Below the pieces are notes generated by a model. The model saw only the letters and a list, made by a program, of their open reading frames with translations. It was not told the origin of the DNA and searched no databases. A DNA stretch of 9,861 bases, taken from the NCBI GenBank assembly GCA_947448675.1, contig CANFOR010000102.1, positions 1 to 9,861 on the forward strand, read 5' to 3'. Both the position numbers and the translations under genes were made by a program. Source of the stretch: Betaproteobacteria bacterium (lineage in GTDB: Bacteria; Pseudomonadota; Gammaproteobacteria; Burkholderiales; Burkholderiaceae_C). Below, in pieces: positions 1 to 6,923 of the stretch (position 1 is the stretch's first letter; the number at the start of each line of letters is the position of its first letter).

Positions 1-54
1 ATGACACCGGGCAGCTACATTGGCCAGGCGGCCGCGCTGGCACGCCGCGTGTAA
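1..54 (+). CDS. purB: C-terminal end of probable adenylosuccinate lyase (PurB), partial
   Basis: Frame 1 is open from the window edge to the TAA at 52-54 and gives a 17-residue tail, MTPGSYIGQAAALARRV. The methionine at position 1 is almost certainly internal. The tail resembles the end of enterobacterial PurB as I remember it, which runs M-T-P-x-N-Y-I-G-x-A. PurB cleaves adenylosuccinate and SAICAR in purine synthesis. Only the last residues are visible, so the call rests on one short motif; another member of the fumarase/argininosuccinate lyase superfamily could end similarly. The stop lies 2 bases before the yaeQ start, so the two genes are probably co-transcribed and translationally coupled. 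Confidence 0.5.
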   Translation: MTPGSYIGQAAALARRV

Positions 55-56
55 AC

Positions 57-617
57 ATGGCCATTAAATCCACCAGCTTCAAAGCCAACCTGCAAATTGC
101 CGACATCGACCACGGCTACTACGCAGACCACAATCTGACCCTGGCACGCCACCCCAGCGAGACCGACGAACGCATGATGGTTCGCTTGGCCGCGCTGGCT
201 TTGAACGCGCACAGCGTCGACACCTTATGCAATGGCGACGCCACGCTGGACTTTGGCGCTGGCCTGTCGAATGTCGACGAGCCCGATGTGTGGGTGAAAG
301 ACTTCACCGGCCAGGTCAAGCTGTGGGTGGAAGTCGGCCAGCCCGAAGACAAGCCCCTCATCAAAGCCTGCGGCAAGGCCGACTTGGTGCTGCTGTACTG
401 CTTTCACCACGCCGCCGAGGTGTGGTGGAAGGGCATGGAGAACAAGCTCTCGCGCCCGCAAAACCTGCAGGTCTGGCGCGTGCCCACCGATGCCGCGCGC
501 GAGTTGGCCCTGCTGGCCGAGCGCAGCATGCAGCTATCGGCCACCATCCAAGAGGGGCAACTCACGCTGGGCAATGCCAGCCGCAGCGTTAACCTGGAAT
601 GCCAGCGTTGGAAGTAA
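57..617 (+). CDS. yaeQ: YaeQ family protein
   Basis: The 186-residue product has the usual YaeQ length and its hallmark N-terminus: a basic first strand (MAIKSTSFKANLQIAD), then YYADHNLTLARHPSETDERM at residues 21-40. Further in are the EPD motif (75-77) and WVEVGQPEDKPLIKACGKAD (90-109). YaeQ adopts a PD-(D/E)XK nuclease-like fold; D77, E92 and the following Gln/Lys-rich stretch fit that core. A biochemical function is not established; the E. coli gene was named as a suppressor of RfaH loss. The ATG lies 2 bases after the preceding stop with no clear Shine-Dalgarno sequence, consistent with translational coupling. The stop is one base from the end of the convergent gene. The protein appears intact. 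Confidence 0.93.
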   Translation: MAIKSTSFKANLQIADIDHGYYADHNLTLARHPSETDERMMVRLAALALNAHSVDTLCNGDATLDFGAGLSNVDEPDVWVKDFTGQVKLWVEVGQPEDKPLIKACGKADLVLLYCFHHAAEVWWKGMENKLSRPQNLQVWRVPTDAARELALLAERSMQLSATIQEGQLTLGNASRSVNLECQRWK

Positions 618-618
618 C

Positions 619-1041
619 TTAAACGTGCACAGAAGCCGCTTCAGTGGCGCGCTCCGCGTAGCGGTTAAAGCGCCAGGCCGTGGCCTCTAGGCTGATGCGC
701 CGCCAGGTAACGCGCTTGGCCGCTGGGCCCATGGCCGTCCAGTGCTGCACTTCGTCAAAACTGCGGCCGCAGCCCTTGCAAATCGCGTCGCCCTGGCTGG
801 TCGAGCAAATCGCAATGCAGGGCGCGTCAGGCGTGCTGCGGTACCACTCCAGCCACGCCGCGTAGGCCGCAGGCGGAAAACCCTTTTCGTCGGCCTCTTC
901 TTCGCGGTAGTAAATCAGCAAGGCATACACCTCGGCCAAGGCGCGCAGCTCGGAGCACAGCGTAACGCCGTCGGGCGAGGGCGAGCGGGCTCGCCAAAAG
1001 TTGATGGCCGACTCGATGTCGGTGATGTGGATGGCGGACAT
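619..1041 (-). CDS. DUF3717-DUF1289 fusion protein (four-cysteine motif)
   Basis: This 140-residue cytoplasmic protein has two parts. Residues 1-70 (ITDIESAINFWRARSPSPDG followed by an alpha-helical stretch) match DUF3717 as found in Burkholderiales. Residues 73-105 match DUF1289, with cysteines C75, C79, C88 and C91 in the order Cx3Cx8Cx2C around PCIAICSTSQGDAICKGCGR, then FDEVQHW. The cysteines probably bind a metal or an Fe-S cluster; no reaction is known for the family. A TTG at 1053 would add MPRP in front. I prefer the ATG at 1041 because DUF3717 proteins begin close to the ITDIESAI block, although neither start has a convincing ribosome binding site. It converges tail to tail with yaeQ (1-bp gap) and diverges from the TerC gene. 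Confidence 0.85.
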   Translation of the reverse strand: MSAIHITDIESAINFWRARSPSPDGVTLCSELRALAEVYALLIYYREEEADEKGFPPAAYAAWLEWYRSTPDAPCIAICSTSQGDAICKGCGRSFDEVQHWTAMGPAAKRVTWRRISLEATAWRFNRYAERATEAASVHV

Positions 1042-1116
1042 AGGGCGGGGCAAGTGGGAGGGCGATCATAGCCCCTCGCCCTTGCAGGGAATATGCGTGC
1101 GATGCTGTAATTTCGC

Positions 1117-1806
1117 ATGGACCTCTTTACTGCAACGTGGTGGTCGGCCTTGTTGGCCATTATTTTGATCGACCTGGTCTTGGCCGGCGACAACGCCATC
1201 GTGATTGCGCTGGCGGCGCGCAATTTACCCTCAGCGTTGCAACGCAAGGCCATCATTTGGGGCACCGTGGGTGCCATTGCCGTGCGCTCGCTGATGACGG
1301 TTGGCGTGGTCTGGCTGCTCAAAGTACCGGGTCTGCTGCTGCTCGGCGGCTTGGGCTTGCTGTGGATTGCCTACAAGCTATTGGCCGATTCAGACAAGGG
1401 CGCGTACGATGGCCCGGTAGCCACCAGCTTTTGGGCAGCCATGAAAACCATCGTCGTCGCCGATGCCTTGATGGGCGTTGACAATGTTTTGGCCGTGGCG
1501 GGCGCGGCGCGGGGCTCGATGGGCTTGGTGCTCTTGGGCCTGCTGATCAGCGTGCCGATTGTGGTGTTTGGCAGCGCCCTGGTGCTCAAGCTGGTGGAAC
1601 GCTTCCCGATCATCATCCAAGCCGGAGCGGCGGTGTTGGCCTTTACGGCCGCGCAGATGGTGCTGGGCGAGCCCCTGCTCAAGCCCTGGCTGGCGCAGAC
1701 CAGCCTGCATGCTAGCGCGATCCGCTGGGCGGTGTACGCGCTGGCCATTGTGGGCGTTTTGGGTGCAGGCTACTGGCAGCAGCGCCGCGCCCAGCACGGC
1801 CGCTAA
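1117..1806 (+). CDS. TerC family integral membrane protein (YjbE/YkoY type)
   Basis: The 229-residue protein has about seven hydrophobic helices and the twin TerC signature. The first half is IDLVLAGDNAIVIALAARN (residues 18-36, acidic D19 and D25); the second is VVADALMGVDNVLAVAGAA (113-131, acidic D116 and D122). These inverted-repeat acidic motifs lie in the membrane and are thought to bind cations. Several TerC-family members export manganese, some are tied to tellurite resistance, and others supply metal to exported enzymes, so Mn2+ efflux or metallation is the best guess rather than a demonstrated role. The short YjbE-like length lacks the CBS domains of larger relatives. The 60-75 bp gap before the gene is too short for a yybP-ykoY manganese riboswitch, and no clear ribosome binding site precedes the ATG. 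Confidence 0.9.
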   Translation: MDLFTATWWSALLAIILIDLVLAGDNAIVIALAARNLPSALQRKAIIWGTVGAIAVRSLMTVGVVWLLKVPGLLLLGGLGLLWIAYKLLADSDKGAYDGPVATSFWAAMKTIVVADALMGVDNVLAVAGAARGSMGLVLLGLLISVPIVVFGSALVLKLVERFPIIIQAGAAVLAFTAAQMVLGEPLLKPWLAQTSLHASAIRWAVYALAIVGVLGAGYWQQRRAQHGR

Positions 1807-1849
1807 GAGCCCCTCAAAGGCTTTGCCGGGAAGTGCTATGCTCCCGCCC

Positions 1850-2200
1850 ATGAAACTCCTTGCAAAATGGCTCCTAGGGGCCTGCGCCCTGCTCTTGGTG
1901 GCGCATCTGTACAGCGGCGTGGTGGTGCAAAGCTTTAGCGCGGCCCTGGTCGCGGCTTTGGTGATTGGCCTGCTCAACACCGTGCTGCGGCCGATCTTGA
2001 TCGTGTTGACCCTGCCGGTCACGCTCATCACCATTGGCTTGTTTTTGTTCGTTATCAACGCGTTGATGTTTTGGGCGGCGGCGGGCTTGCTCAGCGGCTT
2101 TGCCGTCAAGGGCTTTGGCGCGGCCCTGCTGGGCTCGCTGATCTACTCGGCCATGGGCGTGGTGATCGACTCAGCGCTCGAGCGCTTGTTCACGAAGTAG
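1850..2200 (+). CDS. Small four-helix membrane protein, phage holin 4 / YvlD family
   Basis: The 116-residue product begins MKLLAKWLLGACALLLVAHL and holds about four transmembrane segments. The conserved block ALVIGLLNTVLRPILIVLTL is typical of Phage_holin_4_2/YvlD proteins. These are widespread in non-phage chromosomes, their role is unclear, and nothing here suggests a prophage. Start choice is open. An in-frame ATG at 1838 has a good GGGA six bases upstream and would add four residues (MLPP). The ATG at 1850 fits the family's usual MKLL N-terminus, and I keep it. The gene starts 43 bp after the TerC gene on the same strand and may be co-transcribed with it. Its last 30 bp overlap the convergent M48 protease gene. 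Confidence 0.85.
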   Translation: MKLLAKWLLGACALLLVAHLYSGVVVQSFSAALVAALVIGLLNTVLRPILIVLTLPVTLITIGLFLFVINALMFWAAAGLLSGFAVKGFGAALLGSLIYSAMGVVIDSALERLFTK

Positions 2201-3877
2201 CAAGGCCACTTGGCGCGTGCGGGTGTCGATGATGGACGCCTCGATGTCGTCTTGCGCCGCGCCGCGCGGCTGGTTGCGCAGCATGCCCTGCGCAGCCTTG
2301 AAGCGGTCTTGCGCGGCGCTGTAGTCCAGTTCGGCCACGCGGGCCTCGGCGTCGGCGCGCACCGCGTGCGCCATCAAACCCTGGCGCTGGTACACCGCGC
2401 TTAAGTTTTGCCAAGCCAGTGCGTCTTGCGGTGCCAAGGCCACTCGGGTTTGCAAGATGGAGGCGGCCTCAGCTAACTCGGCCGAGCCCCCCAACATGCT
2501 GTGCGCCTGCGCGGCCATCAGCAGGGCCGCGCGCGGGGCGCTGGGCATGGCCAGCGACGCGGCCAAAGCCACATTGGCCAGACCACCGTCGGCCAAGCGG
2601 GTGGCACTGCTGGCATTGCCCACCGGCGGCAAGAGCAGCAGGGCGCGGCGCGCATCACCTTGCGCCAGGGCCACCTCGACTGCTAGCAAAGTGCTAGCGT
2701 TAAAGGCTTGCGCATCGGGCGCTGTGAGCTGGGCCAGACGCGACTGCAAAGCGGCCATGCCAGCAAAGTCTTTCAAGCGCAGCTTGGCCATGATGGCACC
2801 GTAATACGCGGCGGCGCGGCGCTCGCGCGGCTGGCCCTCCAGCTGGGCTTGGGCGGCGGAGCTACTCACATCGGCCACCAAGGCGCGCAACACGTCCACC
2901 CCGGGGTTGGCCAAGACCTTGGCGCGCGCGGCCATTAGCAAGGGCTCAGCGCTGGGCGCTTGGGGCGCGGCAAGGGCGTCCATCGGTTGGGCTAAACGCA
3001 GCTGGGCGTCGGCAATGCGCTCGGTGGTCAGCGGGTGGCTGCGCAGGTAGGGGAAGGAGCCGTTGTCATTGATGCGGTTGGCGTAACCGAGCTTGTCAAA
3101 CATGCTGACGAAACCACGCCCGTCAAAGCCCGCGCCGGTCATCACCGAGAAGCCAATGCGGTCGGCCTCGCGCTCCATGTCGCGCGAGAAGTTGAGCTGG
3201 GTTTGCTGGCCCACGGCCATGCTGCCCGCGATGGCGGCATTGGCCGCGTTGGCAGAGTTGGGGCTTTTGCTGGCAGCCAGCACGCTCAAAATCATGGCCG
3301 CCATGAGCAGGGGCGCTTGGCGCGCTTGCTTGCTGCTGGCACGGGCAATATGGCGCTGGGTGATGTGGCTCATCTCGTGGCCCAGCACCGAGGCCAGCTC
3401 GTCGCGCGAGTTGACCAAGGCCACCAGCCCCAGGTGCACGCCCATGTAGCCGCCGGGCAAGGCAAAGGCGTTCACGCTGCGCTCGCGCACCAAAAACGGC
3501 TGCCAAGCAAAGCGCTCGTCCATCTCGGCGCTCAGCTCACCGCGCGCGCGCGAGGCCGCCAGCAGCGGCTGCCAAATGCTTTGCAGGTAGTCGCCCAGCA
3601 CCGGGTCGTCCAGGTAGTCGGGGTCGCGGTAAATCTCGCGCATGACGCGCTGGCCCAAACGCCGCTCTGCCGAAAGCGACATGTCTTCTCCATCACCTAA
3701 ATTGGGCAATGCGCCACTGCGGCCTGGGTTTCCCGCTTGGCCTGCGAGCTGGCCCGTCACTTGGGCCATTGCATGGCCTATGACCTGGCCGGAAGCGAGC
3801 GTGCTGCCTGCGATGTTAGCTATTAAAAAAATAGCTGCACACGCATATTTGGCGGGCGTTAACGGAGGTTTTCTCAT
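2171..3877 (-). CDS. BepA-like M48 family periplasmic metalloprotease with TPR-type C-terminus
   Basis: The product is 568 residues. It has an N-terminal signal sequence (hydrophobic residues about 11-29), a zinc site HEMSH at 167-171, the second-helix EREAD at 235-239 with E235 as likely third ligand, and SHPLTTERI at 280-288, all typical of the M48 BepA/YfgC group. NAFALPGGYMGVHLGL at 136-151 is the strand preceding the catalytic helix. The Ala/Leu-rich C-terminal half (about 310-560) has helical pairs such as PQDALAWQNLSAVYQRQGL, consistent with TPR repeats. BepA degrades or matures stalled outer-membrane proteins such as LptD. This protein is longer than E. coli BepA (about 490 residues), mainly in the N-terminal linker and repeats. 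It follows the TfpX/TfpZ gene by 27 bp on the same strand. A dispersed repeat lies within its signal-sequence codons. Confidence 0.9.
   Translation of the reverse strand: MRKPPLTPAKYACAAIFLIANIAGSTLASGQVIGHAMAQVTGQLAGQAGNPGRSGALPNLGDGEDMSLSAERRLGQRVMREIYRDPDYLDDPVLGDYLQSIWQPLLAASRARGELSAEMDERFAWQPFLVRERSVNAFALPGGYMGVHLGLVALVNSRDELASVLGHEMSHITQRHIARASSKQARQAPLLMAAMILSVLAASKSPNSANAANAAIAGSMAVGQQTQLNFSRDMEREADRIGFSVMTGAGFDGRGFVSMFDKLGYANRINDNGSFPYLRSHPLTTERIADAQLRLAQPMDALAAPQAPSAEPLLMAARAKVLANPGVDVLRALVADVSSSAAQAQLEGQPRERRAAAYYGAIMAKLRLKDFAGMAALQSRLAQLTAPDAQAFNASTLLAVEVALAQGDARRALLLLPPVGNASSATRLADGGLANVALAASLAMPSAPRAALLMAAQAHSMLGGSAELAEAASILQTRVALAPQDALAWQNLSAVYQRQGLMAHAVRADAEARVAELDYSAAQDRFKAAQGMLRNQPRGAAQDDIEASIIDTRTRQVALLLREQALER
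3817..3846. repeat. Dispersed 30-bp hairpin motif, copy A (inside the M48 protease gene)
   Basis: The motif is TAGCTATT, 7 bases, TAGCTG, 3 bases, ACGCAT. The first part forms an inverted repeat, AGCTATT / AATAGCT, around an A-run. The same blocks with identical spacing recur at 4971-5000 and 5654-5683. On the minus strand this copy encodes part of the protease signal sequence (YACAAIFLIAN). I recall similar GCTAT...ATAGCTGC elements being abundant in Comamonadaceae genomes, but that is memory and not checked here. Confidence 0.6.
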
Positions 3878-3904
3878 GCTAAAGGCAATGCGCGTACGGC
3901 TTTG

Positions 3905-4663
3905 CTAAAACGAGTCGAGCGGCACATAGCCCACCGGCTGGGCTGACTGCGCGTCAAGCAAGACCGTCCAAAAACTTTTGCGCCCAACCAGGGGCAGCCA
4001 CACCAAGCCCTCTGCAGTTTTGTTGCTGGAGCGCACGGCTTCGTCGATCAAGGCCTTTTGTGCGCCAAAACGGGCGTAGAGCGTAGGCATTGTTTTGGCT
4101 TTGCTAAGTATCTCGAACTTGGCCGCCTCATAGGGCTGCCATAGCTGCGGTTGCGCCGAGAGCACACTGCCTTGCATAGCTGCCATCGTCAGGTCAAATT
4201 GCTCACCAGGGCTCGTAAACGGGCGCAGGGACAGCGCCGTTGGCCCTAGCACTGGATAGGCCCGCAACGCAGGCAAAGCCTTGGGCAGCAACTCTGCAGG
4301 CACCTCACTGGCATGCACCACGCGGAACATGCTGTACTCAAACACCAAGTGCACGGGGCGCACAATGAAGACCGTCCACAAACCGTAGCTCAAACCAGCA
4401 AGCTGCAACACAGCGATGATGCCCAGGTCGATGCGCAAATGTCGCCAGCTTTTGCGAACATCAAACACGGCAAAAGTGAGCAGAGGGCCGAGCACAACGT
4501 CGACCGCCATCACAATAAAAAACAGCTCGCGCCCGCTGGATATTTCGCGGTACGGCCAGGGGTACCAGAGCCAAAACACCAGCAAGGCCGATACCGCGGC
4601 CACGGTAGCGCTCACACCCAAATGTATGCCTGCTGCCCGCAGGCGGGTTGTCCAATTCAACAT
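3905..4663 (-). CDS. TfpX/TfpZ family type IV pilin accessory protein
   Basis: The 252-residue protein starts with three membrane segments (about residues 10-33, 47-68 and 78-101) followed by a large domain probably in the periplasm. The family signature is WLWYPWPYREISSGRELFFI (about 31-50) followed by VDVVLGPLLTFAVFDVRKSW (about 54-73). TfpX, TfpY and TfpZ are encoded beside pilin genes in Pseudomonas and relatives, where they assist assembly or stability of their cognate pilin. Here the gene shares its strand with the pilin cluster but is separated from it by moaC on the other strand. It is followed 27 bp later by the M48 protease gene and starts 51 bp from the divergent moaC. No clear ribosome binding site is visible. 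Confidence 0.87.
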   Translation of the reverse strand: MLNWTTRLRAAGIHLGVSATVAAVSALLVFWLWYPWPYREISSGRELFFIVMAVDVVLGPLLTFAVFDVRKSWRHLRIDLGIIAVLQLAGLSYGLWTVFIVRPVHLVFEYSMFRVVHASEVPAELLPKALPALRAYPVLGPTALSLRPFTSPGEQFDLTMAAMQGSVLSAQPQLWQPYEAAKFEILSKAKTMPTLYARFGAQKALIDEAVRSSNKTAEGLVWLPLVGRKSFWTVLLDAQSAQPVGYVPLDSF

Positions 4664-4674
4664 GGCTTTATGAT
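4648..4674 (+). promoter_or_regulatory. Possible sigma-70 promoter for moaC
   Basis: TATGAT at 4669-4674 matches five of six bases of the -10 consensus. TTGTCC at 4648-4653 matches four of six -35 bases, but the 15-bp spacing is short. Transcription would begin near 4681, about 34 bases before the moaC start. The boxes overlap the first codons of the divergent TfpX/TfpZ gene. This is a weak prediction based on position and one good box. Confidence 0.3.
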
Positions 4675-4714
4675 GCCTCGACTGTGTAAAGGTTCGGTAA
4701 CCCGGTTTAAAAAT

Positions 4715-5197
4715 ATGAGCAACAACACGCTAACCCATTTCGACGCCCAGGGCCAAGCCCATATGGTGGACGTGGCGGGCAAGCCCAGCACGCACCGCGT
4801 GGCCTTGGCGCAAGGCCGCATTGTGATGCAAGCGGCCACGCTGGAAATTATTCTATCGGGCACCGCCAAAAAAGGCGACGTACTGGGCATTGCGCGCATT
4901 GCGGGCATCCAGGCGGCCAAGCGCGCCAGCGACCTGGTGCCCCTGTGCCACCCCTTGGCCTTGACCCGCGTAGCTATTGATTTTGTAGCTGACAACGCAC
5001 AGTCTACGGTACTTTGCACGGCTCGGGTGGAAACCGTGGGGCCCACCGGCGTAGAAATTGAAGCCCTGGCCGCGGTGCAAACCGCCCTGCTCACGGTGTA
5101 CGACATGTGCAAGGCGGTCGACCGTGGCATGGTCATGCACGACATCCGCTTGGTAGAAAAACACGGCGGCAAGTCGGGCAGTTTTGTGGCGGGCTAA
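4715..5197 (+). CDS. moaC: Cyclic pyranopterin monophosphate synthase MoaC
   Basis: The 160-residue product is a full-length MoaC. With MoaA it converts GTP, through 3',8-cyclo-7,8-dihydro-GTP, into cyclic pyranopterin monophosphate, the first stage of molybdenum cofactor synthesis in the cytoplasm. Visible signatures are GKPSTHRVALAQGRIVM (22-38), AAKRASDLVPLCHPLALTRV (67-86) and YDMCKAVDRGMVMHDIRLVE (129-148), then KHGGKSG. D130 and K133 correspond to catalytic Asp128 and Lys131 of E. coli, and K52 or K53 to Lys51. The reading frame is open far upstream, but homology fixes the start at 4715; no Shine-Dalgarno sequence precedes it. No other Mo-cofactor gene is in the window. It lies alone between two minus-strand pilus-related blocks, and codons 86-95 coincide with a dispersed repeat. 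Confidence 0.96.
   Translation: MSNNTLTHFDAQGQAHMVDVAGKPSTHRVALAQGRIVMQAATLEIILSGTAKKGDVLGIARIAGIQAAKRASDLVPLCHPLALTRVAIDFVADNAQSTVLCTARVETVGPTGVEIEALAAVQTALLTVYDMCKAVDRGMVMHDIRLVEKHGGKSGSFVAG
4971..5000. repeat. Dispersed 30-bp hairpin motif, copy B (inside moaC)
   Basis: TAGCTATT, 7 bases, TAGCTG, 3 bases, ACGCAC: the same blocks and spacing as copy A at 3817-3846. It is read on the plus strand as VAIDFVADNA within a conserved part of MoaC. Because most MoaC proteins have a similar hydrophobic strand here, convergent codon choice remains possible. Confidence 0.4.
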
Positions 5198-5246
5198 AAC
5201 CGCATACAGCTTGCGCACAAGCCCAGAGCCCCACCAACGCAGCGAC

Positions 5247-6902
5247 TCACTGCGCTGGCACAGCGCTCGCAGCCAGCGCCGGTGCGGCCATGCCAGCGAG
5301 CAGCTGCTTGGCACGCCACTGCGCGTAGTCGTTCGGAAAAGCCTCTTGGTAACGCCGCGCCTCGGCGCTGGCGGCGGAAACGTCGCCCATTAGGCTGGCG
5401 CTTTCGATCAAGACCTCGATTACCCTGGGTTCGGGCGAGTAGTGCAGCAGTTGCACGGCCAAGGCGCGTTGCTGTGCCGCAGTGTTGGGCGTCAGCGGCG
5501 TAACGCTGAGCCGAGCAAACTCTAGCTGGTTGTGGAACAACAAACTGCTGCCAATTTTGCGCAAAGTATCTTCGCGGTAGGCGCTGCTGCGCTGCCCTAA
5601 GGGCAAATACATTTGGCTCACGCGGTGGTAGTCATACGCCACCCAGGCTGATGATGCTACTAAAATAATAGCTGCAAACGCATATAAATAGGGCATTACA
5701 GGGCTTTTTTCTTCTGTGCGTACGCGCTGGCCAGGCCTGCTGGCCCACAGCAGGCCCACCGCCAAACCTGAAGCCATTTGAAACGGCCCATACCACAACG
5801 GGTATTCCACCAGGCTGTGCAAGCCGATGCACAACAGCACACTCCAGGCCAGTTGGCGCAGCGGGTTGGCCTCGCGCCACGGCTTGCCGCGCCACAGGGC
5901 GTAGAGCAATACCGCGCACACCGCCGTGGCCACCGGCAGGCCCAGCTCCACCGCCAAGTGCAAGGGCAGGTTGTGCGCGTTGTCTAAAATTTGGCAAAAA
6001 CGCGGCGCAAAATGCGTTTGGTAATGCGCCCAGGCAAGTTCGCGCCAGCCCCAGCCAAGCCAAGGTTTTTGCGCGATCAAGTCCCACACGTTAGACCACA
6101 GCACCAAGCGGCTGCCGCAGCCCGTGTCTTCATGCGCAATGCGCAGCACCGCATTACCCAAAGCCACGCCTTTGAGCCAGGGCAACAGCCATGCACCGAG
6201 TGCGTAGAGGGGCAAGGCCAGCCAGAGCAAGCGCCGCAGCGCCACCGGCAAACCCGCTCGCCACAGCCAAGCCAAGCACAGCAGCAGCAGCAACTGCGTC
6301 AACCCCGTGCGCGAAGCCGTGACCGCATTAGCCAGGAGCAGCAAGGCTGCAGCGCAGGCAGAAAGCGCTTGGCGTGCTGCGAATTTTGTAGCGTTTGTGT
6401 TCTGCAAATACAGCAATGCCGCCACGCCAATGCAGGTCAGCGTGGCCATTTGGTTGCGCTGGCGCAGGTTGCCGTAGGCCTCGCCACCTGCCGACGCGCT
6501 GATGAATGGCGCAAAGTGATGCGCCCAGCCCGCGTACTGCAGCAGGGCAAACACACTGCTGATGAGCGCCGCCAACAGCCAGGCCCAGGCCACCCACTGC
6601 GCCAGAGGCCGCGTGGCCAATGCCTGCGCACCCATGGCTGCGCACAGCCACAGCATGCCCAAGGCCTGCCAACTGGCCAGCAACTCTTGGGTAAACCCGC
6701 CGCTAGCGCCCGCCAAACCTGCGCAGAGCGCTATAAAAAATAGAGCAACTAGGCCCAGCACCGCGCGCGGGCGCACCCACAGCACGGCCAAGCCGGTGCA
6801 CAGAGCAGCGATCAAACTGGGAAGTGCAGAAGGGGATGGGCCGCTGGCGATGGGGTTGAGCCAGGGCAAAAGCAGCGCGCCGAAGACTACAAACAAACGC
6901 AT
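5247..6902 (-). CDS. PglL/Wzy-family O-oligosaccharyltransferase, paralogue 2
   Basis: The 551-residue, roughly 12-helix inner-membrane protein has the bacterial O-oligosaccharyltransferase layout. An N-terminal PglL_A-type region contains AYGNLRQRNQMATL (142-155). A central Wzy_C ligase region contains GWGWRELAWAHYQTHFAP (283-300) and NAHNLPLHLAVELGLP (308-323, with the expected catalytic His310), then HSLVEYPLWY (362-371). The C-terminus after about 430 is soluble and helical. Enzymes of this group move a lipid-linked glycan onto Ser/Thr of pilins or other exported proteins; O-antigen ligase or polymerase is the alternative. It starts 21 bp after its paralogue and shares that protein's motifs in the same order, so the two form a tandem operon. 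It has the local GC-rich composition. No clear ribosome binding site is visible. Confidence 0.85.
   Translation of the reverse strand: MRLFVVFGALLLPWLNPIASGPSPSALPSLIAALCTGLAVLWVRPRAVLGLVALFFIALCAGLAGASGGFTQELLASWQALGMLWLCAAMGAQALATRPLAQWVAWAWLLAALISSVFALLQYAGWAHHFAPFISASAGGEAYGNLRQRNQMATLTCIGVAALLYLQNTNATKFAARQALSACAAALLLLANAVTASRTGLTQLLLLLCLAWLWRAGLPVALRRLLWLALPLYALGAWLLPWLKGVALGNAVLRIAHEDTGCGSRLVLWSNVWDLIAQKPWLGWGWRELAWAHYQTHFAPRFCQILDNAHNLPLHLAVELGLPVATAVCAVLLYALWRGKPWREANPLRQLAWSVLLCIGLHSLVEYPLWYGPFQMASGLAVGLLWASRPGQRVRTEEKSPVMPYLYAFAAIILVASSAWVAYDYHRVSQMYLPLGQRSSAYREDTLRKIGSSLLFHNQLEFARLSVTPLTPNTAAQQRALAVQLLHYSPEPRVIEVLIESASLMGDVSAASAEARRYQEAFPNDYAQWRAKQLLAGMAAPALAASAVPAQ
5654..5683. 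repeat. Dispersed 30-bp hairpin motif, copy C (inside ligase paralogue 2)
   Basis: ATGCTACT, 7 bases, TAGCTG, 3 bases, ACGCAT: the same spacing as copies A and B, with the first block degenerate. On the minus strand it encodes YAFAAIILVAS, near-identical in register to YACAAIFLIAN from copy A although the two proteins are unrelated. It lies in the last membrane helix of the ligase (about residues 408-418), where the surrounding sequence is AT-richer than the gene. Confidence 0.6.
6721..6750. repeat. 30-bp repeat, copy 1 of 2 (ligase paralogue 2)
   Basis: Positions 6721-6737 are identical to 7627-7643 over 17 bases, and 26 of 30 aligned bases match by hand. On the minus strand it encodes a membrane helix ending in F-I-A-L-C-A (residues 56-61 here). 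The two copies occupy non-equivalent places in the two paralogues, so shared ancestry of the genes does not explain the match. The core GCTATAAAAAATAG resembles the 30-bp motif copies. Confidence 0.5.
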
Positions 6903-6923
6903 GTTAGCGAAGGCATTGGGGCT

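Noticed and set aside
1084..1110. AGGGA followed by a five-codon ORF (ATG CGT GCG ATG CTG TAA) just ahead of the TerC gene, a possible leader peptide
   Set aside because: The spacing between AGGGA and the ATG is only two bases, and such tiny ORFs occur often by chance; there is no accompanying attenuator hairpin.
1054..1116. Manganese riboswitch (yybP-ykoY type) upstream of the TerC gene
   Set aside because: The gap is too short for the aptamer, and I do not see its paired-loop elements.
1850..2200. Prophage remnant suggested by the holin-family name
   Set aside because: YvlD-like proteins are common chromosomal genes, and no other phage gene or attachment site is present.
3540..3553. Alternating CG tract as a possible Z-DNA element
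   Set aside because: It is short, lies inside the protease coding sequence, and is expected from GC-rich codon use.
3035..3700. Long plus-strand open frame opposite the M48 protease
   Set aside because: It is a shadow of the GC-rich protease gene; the predicted protein is His/Gln/Ala-rich with no recognisable domain.
5209..5222. GCTTG-CGCA-CAAGC hairpin between convergent moaC and ligase 2 as a terminator
   Set aside because: The stem has only five pairs and there is no T-run on either strand.
5991..6743. Long plus-strand open frame opposite ligase paralogue 2
   Set aside because: It has a low-complexity Gln/Arg-rich product typical of the antisense of a Leu/Ala-rich membrane protein.
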